Assembly: GCF_003755175.1 (NCBI RefSeq)
Contig: NZ_RKHX01000002.1
Coordinates: 1 to 64,000 of the forward strand
Length of the DNA: 64,000 bases
Direction: 5' to 3'
Source: Cellulomonas sp. PhB150
Lineage (GTDB): Bacteria; Actinomycetota; Actinomycetes; Actinomycetales; Cellulomonadaceae
The position numbers were made by a program, and so were the translations under genes. The first letter of the stretch is position 1. Each line of letters starts with the position of its first letter. Of this stretch, positions 34,794 through 44,048 are shown one piece after another. A model generated the notes under the pieces. That model had not been told where the DNA came from and searched no databases. It saw nothing but the letters and a program-made list of their open reading frames with translations.

Positions 34794-36298
34794 GCGACCT
34801 CACGCGCCTGAGCGCCGCGGCGCTCGCGGACGCCCTGACGTCCGGCCAGGCGTCCAGCGTCGAGGCCACGCAGGCCCACCTGGACCGCATCGCCGCCGTC
34901 GACGGCGCGGTGCACGCGTTCCTGCACGTCAGCACGGACGAGGCCCTCGCCACGGCCGCGGACGTCGACGCGCGTCGGGCCGCTGGCGAGGAGCTGCATG
35001 CGCTCGCCGGCGTGCCGATCGCCGTCAAGGACGTCGTCGTGACGCAGGGGCTGCCCACGACCGCCGGGTCGAAGATCCTCGAGGGCTGGGTGCCGCCCTA
35101 CGACGCGACGCTCGTCGAGCGGATCAAGGCGGCCGGCCTGCCGATCCTCGGCAAGACCAACATGGACGAGTTCGCCATGGGCTCGAGCACCGAGCACTCG
35201 GCCTACGGCAACACCCACAACCCCTGGGACCTCGACCGGATCCCCGGCGGATCCGGCGGCGGTTCGGCCGCGGCCGTCGCGGCCTACGAGGCGCCCCTGG
35301 CGATCGGCACGGACACGGGGGGCTCGATCCGCCAGCCCGCGGCCGTCACCGGCACCGTCGGCGTCAAGCCGACCTACGGCGGCGTGTCGAGGTACGGCCT
35401 CATCGCCCTCGCGTCGTCGCTCGACCAGGCCGGCCCGGTCACGCGCACCGTGCTGGACAGCGCGCTGCTGCACGAGCTCATCGGCGGCCACGACCCGCGC
35501 GACTCGACGAGCATCGACGAGCCGCTGCCGGACCTCGTCGGCGCCGCCCGCCTGGGCGCGAACGGTGACCTGACCGGCGTGCGCGTCGGCGTCATCACCG
35601 AGCTGCAGGGCGAGGGCTACCAGGCCGGCGTCCAGGCACGGTTCGACGAGTCGCTCGAGCTGCTGCGCTCCGCGGGCGCCGAGATCGTCGAGGTGTCCTG
35701 CCCGCACTTCGAGTACGCGCTCGCCGCGTACTACCTGATCCTGCCGGCGGAGGCGTCGAGCAACCTGGCCAAGTTCGACGGCATGCGGTTCGGCCTGCGC
35801 GTGGTCCCCGAGGACCACCCCACCGCCGAGCGCGTGATGTCCGCGACGCGCGGCCAGGGCTTCGGCGACGAGGTCAAGCGCCGCATCATCCTCGGAACGT
35901 ACGCGCTGTCGGCGGGCTACTACGACGCCTACTACGGCTCGGCCCAGAAGGTGCGCACCCTCATCCAGCGCGACTTCGCCGCCGCGTTCGAGAAGGCCGA
36001 CGTGCTCGTCTCGCCGACCGCACCGACCACGGCGTTCAAGCTCGGCGAGAAGCTCGACGACCCGCTGGCGATGTACCTCAACGACGTCGCGACGATCCCC
36101 GCGAACCTGGCCGGCGTGCCCGGCCTCTCGCTGCCGAGCGGCCTGTCCGACGACGGCCTGCCCGTCGGCTTCCAGGTGCTCGCACCCGCCAAGGCGGACG
36201 ACCGCCTCTACCGGGTGGGCGCCGCGCTCGAGGCCCTGCTGGAGAACACGTGGGGTGGCCCGCTGCTGGGCCGCGCCCCGGAACTGGAGACCCGATGA
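34790..36298 (+). CDS. gatA: Asp-tRNA(Asn)/Glu-tRNA(Gln) amidotransferase subunit A
   Basis: 502-aa amidase-signature subunit releasing ammonia from glutamine. The Ser-cisSer-Lys triad is visible: K80 (IAVKDVVV), S155 (PGGSGGGSA) and S179 ([12 protein letters not shown]). The signature reads GGSGGGS rather than the usual GGSSGGS, which keeps the catalytic first serine. It overlaps gatC and gatB by 4 nt each. Confidence 0.97.
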   Translation: MSDLTRLSAAALADALTSGQASSVEATQAHLDRIAAVDGAVHAFLHVSTDEALATAADVDARRAAGEELHALAGVPIAVKDVVVTQGLPTTAGSKILEGWVPPYDATLVERIKAAGLPILGKTNMDEFAMGSSTEHSAYGNTHNPWDLDRIPGGSGGGSAAAVAAYEAPLAIGTDTGGSIRQPAAVTGTVGVKPTYGGVSRYGLIALASSLDQAGPVTRTVLDSALLHELIGGHDPRDSTSIDEPLPDLVGAARLGANGDLTGVRVGVITELQGEGYQAGVQARFDESLELLRSAGAEIVEVSCPHFEYALAAYYLILPAEASSNLAKFDGMRFGLRVVPEDHPTAERVMSATRGQGFGDEVKRRIILGTYALSAGYYDAYYGSAQKVRTLIQRDFAAAFEKADVLVSPTAPTTAFKLGEKLDDPLAMYLNDVATIPANLAGVPGLSLPSGLSDDGLPVGFQVLAPAKADDRLYRVGAALEALLENTWGGPLLGRAPELETR

Positions 36299-37803
36299 GC
36301 GCCGCCCTCGTCGACCTCGTCGACTACGACGAAGCCGTCGCCCGCTTCGACCCCGTCATCGGCATCGAGGTGCACGTCGAGCTCGGTACCGCCACGAAGA
36401 TGTTCGACGGCGCGCCCGCCGGGTTCGGCGAGGAGCCGAACACGTCGGTCACGCCCGTCTCGCTCGGCCTGCCCGGCGCGCTGCCGGTCGTCAACGAGAA
36501 GGCCGTGGAGTACGCGATCCGGATCGGCCTCGCGCTGAACTGCTCGATCGCGGAGAGCTGCCGGTTCGCCCGGAAGAACTACTTCTACCCGGACGTGCCG
36601 AAGAACTTCCAGACGTCGCAGTACGACGAGCCCATCGCGTTCGACGGCTACGTCGACGTCGAGCTCGAGGACGGGACCGTGTTCCGGGTCGACATCGAGC
36701 GCGCGCACATGGAGGAGGACGCGGGCAAGAACACCCACGTCGGCGGCTCGACGGGTCGCATCCACGGCGCGGAGTACTCGCTCGTCGACTACAACCGCGC
36801 CGGCATCCCGCTCGTGGAGATCGTCACGCGGCCCATCACGGGCGCGGGCGAGCGCGCGCCCGAGGTGGCGCGCAGGTACGTCCAGACCCTGCGCGACCTG
36901 TTCCGCGCGCTGGAGGTCTCCGAGGCCCGCATGGAGCGCGGCAACGTGCGCGCCGACGTCAACGTCTCGCTGCGCCCGACGCCCGAGTCGCCGCTCGGCA
37001 CCCGCACCGAGACCAAGAACGTCAACTCGTTCCGCTCGGTCGAGCGCTCGGTCCGCTACGAGATCAGCCGCCAGGCGGCCGTCCTCGACGCGGGCGCCAC
37101 GGTCACGCAGGAGACGCGGCACTGGCACGAGGACACCGGCAGCACGACGTCCGGGCGCATCAAGTCCGACGCCGAGGACTACCGGTACTTCCCCGAGCCG
37201 GACCTCGCGCCGATCGTCCCCGACCGCGCGTGGATCGAGGAGATCCGGGCCGCGCTGCCCGAGCTGCCCGCGGCCCGCCGCCGCCGGCTGCAGGGGGAGT
37301 GGGGCTACGCCGACGCCGAGATGCGGGACGTCGTCAACGCCGGTGCGGTCGAGCTCATCGAGGCGACCGTCGCAGCGGGCGCGTCGCCGGCCGCCGCGCG
37401 CAAGTGGTGGATGGGCGAGCTGGCCCGGACCGCCAAGCAGCAGGAGGTCGAGCTCGCCGACCTGCCGATCACGCCCGCCCAGATCGGCGCGCTGCAGTCG
37501 CTCGTCGACAGCGGCCGGATCAACGACAAGCTCGCGCGGCAGGTGCTCGAGGGCGTGCTGGCCGGCGAGGGCGAGCCCGAGGCGGTCGTCGTCGCGCGCG
37601 GCCTCGAGGTCGTGTCCGACGACGGCCCGCTGCTCGACGCGATCGACGCGGCACTGGCCGCGCAGCCGGACCTCGCGGAGAAGATCCGCGGCGGCAACCA
37701 GGGGCCGATCGGCGCCATCATCGGCGCGGTCATGAAGGCCACCCGCGGTCAGGCCGACGCCGGCCGCGTGCGCGAGCTGGTGCTCGAGCGCCTGAAGGGC
37801 TGA
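36295..37803 (+). CDS. gatB: Asp-tRNA(Asn)/Glu-tRNA(Gln) amidotransferase subunit B
   Basis: 502-aa subunit that phosphorylates mischarged aminoacyl-tRNA and directs amidation. The N-terminal cradle begins [17 protein letters not shown]. The signature block includes [19 protein letters not shown], and the tail/YqeY domain occupies the last 150 residues. ATG 36295 overlaps the gatA stop; the earlier frame start at 36250 lies inside gatA. A bidirectional hairpin follows. Confidence 0.97.
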   Translation: MSAALVDLVDYDEAVARFDPVIGIEVHVELGTATKMFDGAPAGFGEEPNTSVTPVSLGLPGALPVVNEKAVEYAIRIGLALNCSIAESCRFARKNYFYPDVPKNFQTSQYDEPIAFDGYVDVELEDGTVFRVDIERAHMEEDAGKNTHVGGSTGRIHGAEYSLVDYNRAGIPLVEIVTRPITGAGERAPEVARRYVQTLRDLFRALEVSEARMERGNVRADVNVSLRPTPESPLGTRTETKNVNSFRSVERSVRYEISRQAAVLDAGATVTQETRHWHEDTGSTTSGRIKSDAEDYRYFPEPDLAPIVPDRAWIEEIRAALPELPAARRRRLQGEWGYADAEMRDVVNAGAVELIEATVAAGASPAAARKWWMGELARTAKQQEVELADLPITPAQIGALQSLVDSGRINDKLARQVLEGVLAGEGEPEAVVVARGLEVVSDDGPLLDAIDAALAAQPDLAEKIRGGNQGPIGAIIGAVMKATRGQADAGRVRELVLERLKG

Positions 37804-37809
37804 CGCGCC

Positions 37810-37841
37810 CGGTCCGGCCCCCCACGCCGGGGGCCGGACCG
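37810..37841. terminator. Bidirectional terminator between gatB and tetR-family gene
   Basis: A 13-bp stem CGGTCCGGCCCCC (37810-37822) and GGGGGCCGGACCG (37829-37841) with a 6-nt loop fills the 38-bp space between two convergent genes. Confidence 0.8.
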
Positions 37842-38435
37842 TCAGCGCGGCAGGTACTTCTCCTGAACCCGCAGGTACGCGTCGCCGTCGAAGCCCGGGA
37901 TGAGTGACGTCTGCACGATGTAGCTCTGCACGGCAGCGACGACCAGCACGCTCTGCTCGGCGCCGAGCGCGTCCGCCTCCGCAGGGTCGAGGCCGTGGGT
38001 GCGCTGCTGCCACAGCGAGACGTAGCGCCCCATGGTGGCGCGCAGCCGGTGGACCACCGACGCCGCGAGCTCGCGGATCGCCGGGTCGGTCACGCCCTCG
38101 CCCCACATCTGCAGCATGATCCCCGGCGCGCCGAGCTCGTGCTGCATCGCGGTGACGATCGTGCGGGGCAGGGCGGGCGGCGGCGGCATCGGGTCGAGCG
38201 TCGCGAGCTTCTCGATGTCGGCGATGCGCGCGTCGACGATGCGCGACGCCACGTCGACCACGAGCGACTCCTTGCTCGGGTAGTGACCGTAGATCGCACC
38301 GGCGGACAACCCCGACTCGGCGATGATCTCCGCCATGGACGTGGCGTGGAAGCCTTTGCGCCGGAACGCCCGCAACGCGGCGTCGGCGATCTCCTGACGC
38401 CGCGCGACGCGGTACTGCTCGGTGACCTTGGGCAC
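37842..38435 (-). CDS. TetR/AcrR-family transcriptional regulator
   Basis: 197-aa repressor. Helix-turn-helix at about residues 12-55 (ALRAFRRKGFHATSMAEIIAESG then GAIYGHYPSKESL, split here). The remaining ligand domain is helical and variable. GTG 38435 is close to a TATGCT box (38441-38446 on the minus strand). Divergent from a membrane protein gene across 94 bp with two GAACGAACRTTC copies, its probable operators. Confidence 0.92.
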   Translation of the reverse strand: MPKVTEQYRVARRQEIADAALRAFRRKGFHATSMAEIIAESGLSAGAIYGHYPSKESLVVDVASRIVDARIADIEKLATLDPMPPPPALPRTIVTAMQHELGAPGIMLQMWGEGVTDPAIRELAASVVHRLRATMGRYVSLWQQRTHGLDPAEADALGAEQSVLVVAAVQSYIVQTSLIPGFDGDAYLRVQEKYLPR

Positions 38436-38451
38436 ACCCCAGCATAAAAAC

Positions 38452-38463
38452 GAACGAACGTTC
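38452..38463. promoter_or_regulatory. Probable TetR-family operator, site 1
   Basis: GAACGAACGTTC contains the palindrome GAACGTTC and abuts a TTGACA hexamer at 38464-38469 facing the membrane protein gene. It also lies at the upstream edge of the regulator's own promoter. Confidence 0.65.
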
Positions 38464-38500
38464 TTGACAACTCGAGAGACCGGGTCGCACCCTTGAACCA

Positions 38501-38512
38501 GAACGAACATTC
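38501..38512. promoter_or_regulatory. Probable TetR-family operator, site 2
   Basis: GAACGAACATTC repeats site 1 with one change, 49 bp away (centre to centre, about 4.7 helical turns) and just before the ribosome site of the 38530 gene. Confidence 0.6.
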
Positions 38513-38529
38513 GGTTTGAGGAGATCGTC

Positions 38530-39540
38530 ATGTCCACCCTGCACACCCCCTGGCGCCGCCTGCTCGGCATCGGTGCCGCCCTCTCCGCGGTCGTCACCCT
38601 GCTCGCCCTGGCCTTCCTGTGGCCGAGCGCGACCTCGAAGGCGCACGACCTCCCGATCGCGCTGGCCGGCCCGTCCGCCGCCGTCGCGCAGCTGGACGCC
38701 GCGCTCGAGCAGCGGGCGCCGGGAGTGTTCGACGTCGTCGCGACGGGCGACCGTGCCGACGCCGTCGCGCTCGTCGAGTCGCGTGACGTGTACGGCGCGA
38801 TCGTCGTGGGCGGGCAGCCCGAGGTCCTCACGACGACGGCGGGCAGCGCCGTCGTCGCGCAGCAGCTCGCCGCGCTCGCCCCCGTGCTCGCGCAGCAGCT
38901 CGGCGTCGAGGACGTGCCGGTGACGGACCTCGTGCCACTGAGCACGGGCGACCCTCGTGGCACGATCCTCGGGCTCGTCACGCTGCCCCTGGTGATCGGC
39001 GGGATGATCGGCGGCATCGGCATCTCGCTGCTCGTCGTCGGCGTCTGGCGCCGCGTCGCCGCCACCGGTGCGTACGCCGTGGTCGGCGGGCTGGCCGTCG
39101 CCGCCGTCCTGCAGGGGATGTTCGGCGCGCTGCAGGGCGCCTACCTCGTCAACGCCGCGATCGTCGCGCTGGCGCTGGCCGGGATCGCAGGCGTCATCGT
39201 CGGCGTCGTGTCGATCGTCGGCCGCGCGGGCATCGCCGTCGGCCCGGTGCTCTTCCTGCTCTTCGCCAACCCGATCGCGTCGGCGGCCGCGCCGTGGCAG
39301 ATGCTGCCGGCACCGTGGGGCGCGATCGGCCAGTGGCTGCCGCCCGGCGCCGCCGCCGCGCTGCTGCGCGACCACTCGTACTTCCCCGCGGCGGGCACGG
39401 CGGGCCTCTGGCTGGCCCTGGTGGGCTGGGTCGTCGTCGGGCTCCTGCTCGCGACCATCGGGCACTTCAAGGACACGGGTGCCGCCACCCGCGCCGCGAT
39501 CGAGGAGGCCGAGGACGCCCGCGTGGGCACCTTCTCCTGA
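38530..39540 (+). CDS. Multi-pass membrane protein, ABC-2/YhgE-like
   Basis: 336 aa. One N-terminal helix (LLGIGAALSAVVTLLALAFLWP) is followed by an extracytoplasmic domain of about 110 residues. Five or six helices start near residue 145 (ILGLVTLPLVIGGMIGGIGISLLVVGVW, split here). The layout matches YhgE/Pip-type ABC-2 membrane proteins but no ATPase is adjacent. GAGGAG lies 7 nt before the ATG. Likely repressed by the divergent TetR protein, so an inducible efflux or envelope role is possible. Confidence 0.78.
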   Translation: MSTLHTPWRRLLGIGAALSAVVTLLALAFLWPSATSKAHDLPIALAGPSAAVAQLDAALEQRAPGVFDVVATGDRADAVALVESRDVYGAIVVGGQPEVLTTTAGSAVVAQQLAALAPVLAQQLGVEDVPVTDLVPLSTGDPRGTILGLVTLPLVIGGMIGGIGISLLVVGVWRRVAATGAYAVVGGLAVAAVLQGMFGALQGAYLVNAAIVALALAGIAGVIVGVVSIVGRAGIAVGPVLFLLFANPIASAAAPWQMLPAPWGAIGQWLPPGAAAALLRDHSYFPAAGTAGLWLALVGWVVVGLLLATIGHFKDTGAATRAAIEEAEDARVGTFS

Positions 39541-39634
39541 CCTCGGCGTGGGACCGGGTCCCGAGCGAGCGGGTCCCGGTAACCTCGTGGCCACACGTGC
39601 GCCGTACCGTCCGTGGGGACGAGAGGAGACGTCG

Positions 39635-40180
39635 ATGGAGAAGCCGACGCTGCAGGGGGAGATGATCACCCTGCGCCCCATCCGGGCGGACGATTCCGAC
39701 GCGATGTGGCTGTCGCTCGACGACCCCGAGGGCACGCGCCTGACCGGGACCACGGAGAAGTTCACGCGCGAGCAGATCGACGCCTGGTGCGCGAGCCGCG
39801 CCACCGCCGAGGGGCGCTACGACTTCGCGGTCACGGCGAACGGTGACGACAGCTTCCGCGGCGAGATCGTGCTCAACGAGGTCGACGAGGTGGTCCGCTC
39901 CGCGAACCTCCGGCTCGCGATGGGTCCGACCTACCGGGGGCGCGGGTACGGCACGGAGGCGATCCAGCTCGTGCTCGGGTTCGCGTTCGACGGCATCGGG
40001 CTGCACCGTGTCGAGCTCGACGTGCTGAGCATCAACGCGCGCGCCAAGTCGCTCTACGAGAACCTGGGCTTCCGGGTCGAGGGCCGCAAGCGCGACGCGT
40101 ACCGCGACGGCGACGGGTTCTGCGACGCGATCATCATGGGCATCCTCGAGGACGAGTACCGCGCGGGTCAGCTCGACTGA
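39635..40180 (+). CDS. GNAT N-acetyltransferase, RimJ/SpeG-like
   Basis: 181 aa. Acetyl-CoA motif LAMGPTYRGRGYGTEAIQLVLGF near residues 95-117 and C-terminal LHRVELDVLSINARAKSLYENLGF (split across the family blocks) are clear, ending GRKRDAYRDG. ATG 39635 follows GAGGAG with a 6-nt gap. Substrate unknown. A strong terminator follows. Confidence 0.88.
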   Translation: MEKPTLQGEMITLRPIRADDSDAMWLSLDDPEGTRLTGTTEKFTREQIDAWCASRATAEGRYDFAVTANGDDSFRGEIVLNEVDEVVRSANLRLAMGPTYRGRGYGTEAIQLVLGFAFDGIGLHRVELDVLSINARAKSLYENLGFRVEGRKRDAYRDGDGFCDAIIMGILEDEYRAGQLD

Positions 40181-40187
40181 CCGCACG

Positions 40188-40225
40188 ACGAAGGGCGCGA
40201 ACCCCGTGGGGTTCGCGCCCTTCGT
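40188..40225. terminator. Bidirectional terminator between GNAT and doxX-like genes
   Basis: A 17-bp perfect stem ACGAAGGGCGCGAACCC (40188-40204) and GGGTTCGCGCCCTTCGT (40209-40225) with loop CGTG, between convergent genes. Confidence 0.9.
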
Positions 40226-40240
40226 TCTCCTCCCTGGCCG

Positions 40241-40816
40241 TCAGCGGAGCCAGGAGTGCTTCTGCACGATCGGCAGGTTGGCCCACCAGCGGCCGAGCCC
40301 CCACGTGTCACCGGCGAACGTCAGCGCGGCGATGACCAGGACCAGCGCGTAGATCACGTGGTAGTCGATCAGCGGGTTGGTGGAGCCCTGCTGCAGCGGC
40401 CACTCGGCCACCCACATCATCGCCATGATGAGCGAGCCGGCGACGGCCGAGACGCGCAGGCCGATGCCGAGCATGACGGCCACGCCGACGCCGAGCATGC
40501 CGAGCATGAACAGCCAGTCGGTCAGCGGGCTGGCCAGGTTGGCGAAGACGTCCTTGAACGGGCCGATGGCGCCGAACTTCATGAAGCCCTGGCTCGGCGT
40601 CCCGCCGTTGATCCAGGAAGCGGTCGGGCTGCCCTCGGCCACGGCGGCGCCGGTGCTGTAGTGCAGGCCGAAGGTCTTGTCGAGGAAGGCCCACAGGAAG
40701 ATGAATCCGGTGGCCAGGCGTGCCAGCGCGAGAGCGATGCGGGCCTTGCTCGACGTGACGACGGACGACTCGGTGACGGTGGCGGTGGGGACTTCGGCAC
40801 TGCGGAGGGCGGTCAT
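40241..40816 (-). CDS. DoxX-like integral membrane protein
   Basis: 191 aa with four helices: IALALARLATGFIFLWAFLD, LFMLGMLGVGVAVMLGIGL, VAGSLIMAMMWVAEWP and VIYALVLVIAALTFAG. The DoxX fold and the start ARIALALARLATGFIFLWAFLDK are typical. The family is linked to thiol and quinone redox but the function here is unknown. ATG 40816. Convergent with a GNAT gene, 100 bp from the photolyase stop. Confidence 0.85.
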   Translation of the reverse strand: MTALRSAEVPTATVTESSVVTSSKARIALALARLATGFIFLWAFLDKTFGLHYSTGAAVAEGSPTASWINGGTPSQGFMKFGAIGPFKDVFANLASPLTDWLFMLGMLGVGVAVMLGIGLRVSAVAGSLIMAMMWVAEWPLQQGSTNPLIDYHVIYALVLVIAALTFAGDTWGLGRWWANLPIVQKHSWLR

Positions 40817-40916
40817 CTTCTTGGCTTTCCAGGAGGGCGGTGGGGCGTCGTCGTCGGCGCCGTAGCTCCACTCTTGTGTGCGTTCGGTGAAGAACCGCGG
40901 GACGTTTGTCCCGACT

Positions 40917-42263
40917 TCACCGACCCCGGCCGTACGCCTCCAGCGCGGCCTCGCGCTCGACCTTGTGATCGACGATCCGCTCGGGGTAGCCGGCCGGCAC
41001 CCCGACCCGCCACGGCTGGTGCACGGCCTTGCCTGCGATGCCCCGCAGCTCCGGCACCCACCGCCGCACGTAGTCGCCGTCGGGGTCGAACTTCTCGCCC
41101 TGCAGCACGGGGTTGAACACCCGGAAGTACGGCGCGGCGTCGCGGCCGGTGCCGGCGACCCACTGCCAGTTCAGCTGGTTCTGCGGCACGTCGCCGTCGA
41201 CGAGCCACGCCATGAAGTGCTCGGCGCCGCGCTGCCAGCGCTGGTGCAGGTCCTTGACCAGGAACGACGCGACGACCATCCGGACGCGGTTGTGCATCCA
41301 CCCCGTCGCCAGCAGCTGGCGCATCCCGGCGTCGACGAGCGGGTAGCCCGTGCGGCCCTGGGTCCAGGTGACGAAGGCCTCGTCGGCCGCCGCGCCCTGC
41401 GCCCAGGAGTCCTCCGGGACGACGACCCGCAACGACCGGCTCGCGGCCGACGGGTGGTGCCACAGCACGTCCGCGTGGAACTCGCGCCACGCGAGCTCGG
41501 AGCGGAACGTGGCGACCGACGCGCCCTGCTGGGGGGCGAGGTCGGCGAGCAGCGTCCGGGGGTGCAGCTCGCCGAACTTCAGCGGGATCGACATCGACGA
41601 GGTGCCCTCGACGTCGGGGCGGTCGCGCTCGGTGCCGTAGTCGTCGAGCGCCTCGTCGAGGAACCGGTGCCAGCGGTCGTGTGCCGCGCGCTCGCCGGCC
41701 GGCGGGAGGTCGACGTCCGGTTCGGGTGCGTCGGGTACGCCGTCCGTCGGCACCTCTGCCCAGCTCGGCGAGCGGGGGAGCGGCGCAGGGGCGGACCAGC
41801 CGTGGTCGAGCCACGCGTTGCGGAACGGCGTGAACACCTGGAACGGGGTGCCCGCCCCGGTGCTCAGGCGGCCGGGCGCGACCGCGTACGGGGAGCCGGT
41901 GGGGATGAGCTCGGCGTCGTCGAGGGCCCGCGCGACGGCCTCGTCGCGTCGTCGCCCGTACGGCTCGGTCGCGGCGGTGACGTGCACGGAGCCGGCCCCC
42001 ACCTCCCGGGCGACGGCCGGCACCACCTCGGTGGCCCGGCCGGTGCGCACGACGAGGCGCCCGTCCAGCTCCTCGTCGAGCGCGCGCAGGGACGCGGCGA
42101 GGTAGGCCAGCCGGGGCGCACCGGCGGTCCGCCACAGGGCCGGGTCGACGACGAACAGCGGGACGACGAGCCCGTCGTCGTCGCGTGCGCGGTCGACCGC
42201 GGCGACCAGCGCCGGGTTGTCCGCGAGGCGCAGGTCGCGTCGGAACCAGTGCACGCTCGCCAC
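40917..42263 (-). CDS. phr: Deoxyribodipyrimidine photolyase
   Basis: 448-aa FAD enzyme that splits UV-induced pyrimidine dimers with blue light. The N-terminal antenna domain starts VHWFRRDLRLADNPAL. The FAD domain near residues 240-430 has SELAWREFHADVLWHHP, GYPLVDAGMRQL, HNRVRMVVASFLVKDL and NWQWVAGTGRDAAPYFR, the classical CPD photolyase blocks. GTG 42263 lies 6 nt after TACGGT. Divergent from the POT transporter. Confidence 0.95.
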   Translation of the reverse strand: MASVHWFRRDLRLADNPALVAAVDRARDDDGLVVPLFVVDPALWRTAGAPRLAYLAASLRALDEELDGRLVVRTGRATEVVPAVAREVGAGSVHVTAATEPYGRRRDEAVARALDDAELIPTGSPYAVAPGRLSTGAGTPFQVFTPFRNAWLDHGWSAPAPLPRSPSWAEVPTDGVPDAPEPDVDLPPAGERAAHDRWHRFLDEALDDYGTERDRPDVEGTSSMSIPLKFGELHPRTLLADLAPQQGASVATFRSELAWREFHADVLWHHPSAASRSLRVVVPEDSWAQGAAADEAFVTWTQGRTGYPLVDAGMRQLLATGWMHNRVRMVVASFLVKDLHQRWQRGAEHFMAWLVDGDVPQNQLNWQWVAGTGRDAAPYFRVFNPVLQGEKFDPDGDYVRRWVPELRGIAGKAVHQPWRVGVPAGYPERIVDHKVEREAALEAYGRGR

Positions 42264-42269
42264 CGGGTC

Positions 42270-42275
42270 ACCGTA
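42270..42275 (-). promoter_or_regulatory. -10 box of photolyase gene
   Basis: TACGGT on the minus strand, 6 nt before GTG 42263; supports that start over upstream frame extensions. Confidence 0.45.
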
Positions 42276-42337
42276 TTTCCCGATCCCGCACTCGGCGAAC
42301 GCTGGTGCCCGGCGTGCTGACCGGCCACGATGGAGCG

Positions 42338-43870
42338 ATGACCAGGGCGGACGAACCGGGCGGGCCTGACGTGGCAACGGTCGAGCACCACGTGGTTCCG
42401 CGAGACCATGCGTTCTTCGGCCACCCGCTCGGCCTCTTCACGCTGTTCGGCACCGAGCTCTGGGAGCGGTTCAGCTACTACGGGATGCGCGCCATCCTGC
42501 TGTACTACCTGACGGACTCGATCGCCAACGGCGGCCTCGGGATCGAGCAGACCTCGGGCGAGGCGCTCGTCGCCGCCTACGGCGCGTCGGTCTACCTGGT
42601 CTCGGTGCTCGGCGGCTGGCTCGCCGACCGCGTGATCGGCGCCCGCCGCTCGGTGCTCTACGGCGGCGTCGTCATCGCCGCGGGCCACGTCTTCCTGTCC
42701 GTGCCCGGCGCCGGCTTCACGTTCACGGGCATCGTCCTGGTGGCGCTCGGCACCGGCCTGCTCAAGCCCAACGTGTCGAGCATGGTCGGCGAGCTGTACG
42801 ACCGCGACGACCCGCGGCGCGACTCGGCGTTCTCGATCTTCTACATGGGCATCAACATCGGCTCGCTCGCCGCGCCCTTCGTCGTCGGCGCGGCGAACGA
42901 GATCTGGGGCTACCACGCGGGCTTCGCGGTCGCGGCCGTCGGGATGGCGATCGCCCTGGTGTTCTTCGTGCTCGGCCGCGGGCTGCTCGGCGGCGCGGGC
43001 GAGGTCCCGCCCAACCCGCTGACGCGCGCGGACCGCGTGCCCGTCATCCGACTGTTCGTGGCGGTCGGGATCGGTGCGGCGGTCGCCGTGGTGATCGCCT
43101 ACCTGGTCCAGGGCGACTTCACGGTCGACACGTTCGTCGACGCCCTGTCCTACATCGCCCTCGCGGCGCCGGTCGCCACGTTCTGGGTGATGTTCCGCTC
43201 GCCCAAGGTCTCGGCACCCGAGCGCTCGCGGCTGCGCGCCTACGTGCCGCTGTTCATCGCCGCGATGCTGTTCTGGATGATCTTCGAGCAGGCCTCGAGC
43301 ACGCTGTCGACGTACGCGAAGGACTTCACCGACCGCACCGTGGCCGGCATCACGATCTCGCCGACGTTCTACCAGTCGCTCAACCCCGGCATGATCATCG
43401 TCCTCGCGCCGGTCTTCGCCTGGCTGTGGCTGAAGCTCGACGACCGGCCGCCGACCGCCGTGAAGTTCGCCATCGGGCTGACGTTCGTCGCGCTCTCCTT
43501 CGTGTTCCTCGGCGCCGCGGCGTGGGTGGCGGGGGACGAGAAGTCGCCGTGGTGGGTGCTCGTCGTGGTCTACCTGATCCAGACGATCGGCGAGCTGTGC
43601 CTCTCGCCCGTGGGACTGGCAGCCACGACGCTGCTCGCACCGAAGGCGTTCCGCGGCCAGGCCATGGCGCTGTGGTTCCTCGCCACGAGTGCGGGCAACG
43701 CCATCACCGCCCAGCTCGTGCAGGCCACCGCCGACGTGAGCAACTCGGCCTACTTCGGGGGGATCGGGATCGTCGCGCTCGTCTTCGCGGGTGGCATGTT
43801 CGCTCTCTCGCCGTGGGTCACCCGGCACATCCGCGAGGGCGCAGACGCCGTGGGTGGCCCCGCGAAGTAA
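42338..43870 (+). CDS. POT/PTR-family proton-dependent oligopeptide transporter
   Basis: 510-aa inner-membrane symporter of about 12-14 helices that imports di- and tripeptides. The E-x-x-E-R-F-x-Y-Y-G motif is intact (GTELWERFSYYGMRAILLYY, about residues 38-57), and the PTR2 signature appears as FSIFYMGINIGSL near residue 165. ATG 42338 has a CACGAT box 6 nt upstream and also GGAG close by. Followed by a tandem repeat region. Confidence 0.94.
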   Translation: MTRADEPGGPDVATVEHHVVPRDHAFFGHPLGLFTLFGTELWERFSYYGMRAILLYYLTDSIANGGLGIEQTSGEALVAAYGASVYLVSVLGGWLADRVIGARRSVLYGGVVIAAGHVFLSVPGAGFTFTGIVLVALGTGLLKPNVSSMVGELYDRDDPRRDSAFSIFYMGINIGSLAAPFVVGAANEIWGYHAGFAVAAVGMAIALVFFVLGRGLLGGAGEVPPNPLTRADRVPVIRLFVAVGIGAAVAVVIAYLVQGDFTVDTFVDALSYIALAAPVATFWVMFRSPKVSAPERSRLRAYVPLFIAAMLFWMIFEQASSTLSTYAKDFTDRTVAGITISPTFYQSLNPGMIIVLAPVFAWLWLKLDDRPPTAVKFAIGLTFVALSFVFLGAAAWVAGDEKSPWWVLVVVYLIQTIGELCLSPVGLAATTLLAPKAFRGQAMALWFLATSAGNAITAQLVQATADVSNSAYFGGIGIVALVFAGGMFALSPWVTRHIREGADAVGGPAK

Positions 43871-43892
43871 CGGCACGCGCGACACCGGGACG

Positions 43893-44012
43893 GGGCTTCG
43901 GCCGACGGGGTGCGGCGAGGACACGGGCTTCCGCCGACAGGGTGCGGCGAGGACACGGGCTTCCGCCGACGGGGTGCGCCGAGGGCGCGGGATTCCAGCC
44001 GACGAGGCGCCC
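43893..44012. repeat. 32-bp tandem repeat, about four copies
   Basis: Units near GGGCTTCCGCCGACGGGGTG plus CGGCGAGGACAC begin at 43893, 43925, 43957 and 43989. The first three are nearly identical and the last is degenerate. The 32-bp period is not a multiple of three, so it is not a coding repeat. It fills the space between two convergent gene ends. Confidence 0.85.
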
Positions 44013-44048
44013 TCAGCGGTCTCGCGCGACCGGCCGAAGGGGCAATGC

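Noticed and set aside
32726-35818. 1030-codon minus-strand frame across the sugar operon and gatA
   Set aside because: Runs opposite to four well-supported genes and has only low-complexity Arg/Val/Gly sequence; a composition artefact. Similar frames at 36208-39804, 45744-48224 and 61038-63707 were dropped for the same reason.
43893-44012. Possible CRISPR array
   Set aside because: The 32-bp units are directly abutting with no spacers, and no cas gene is present.
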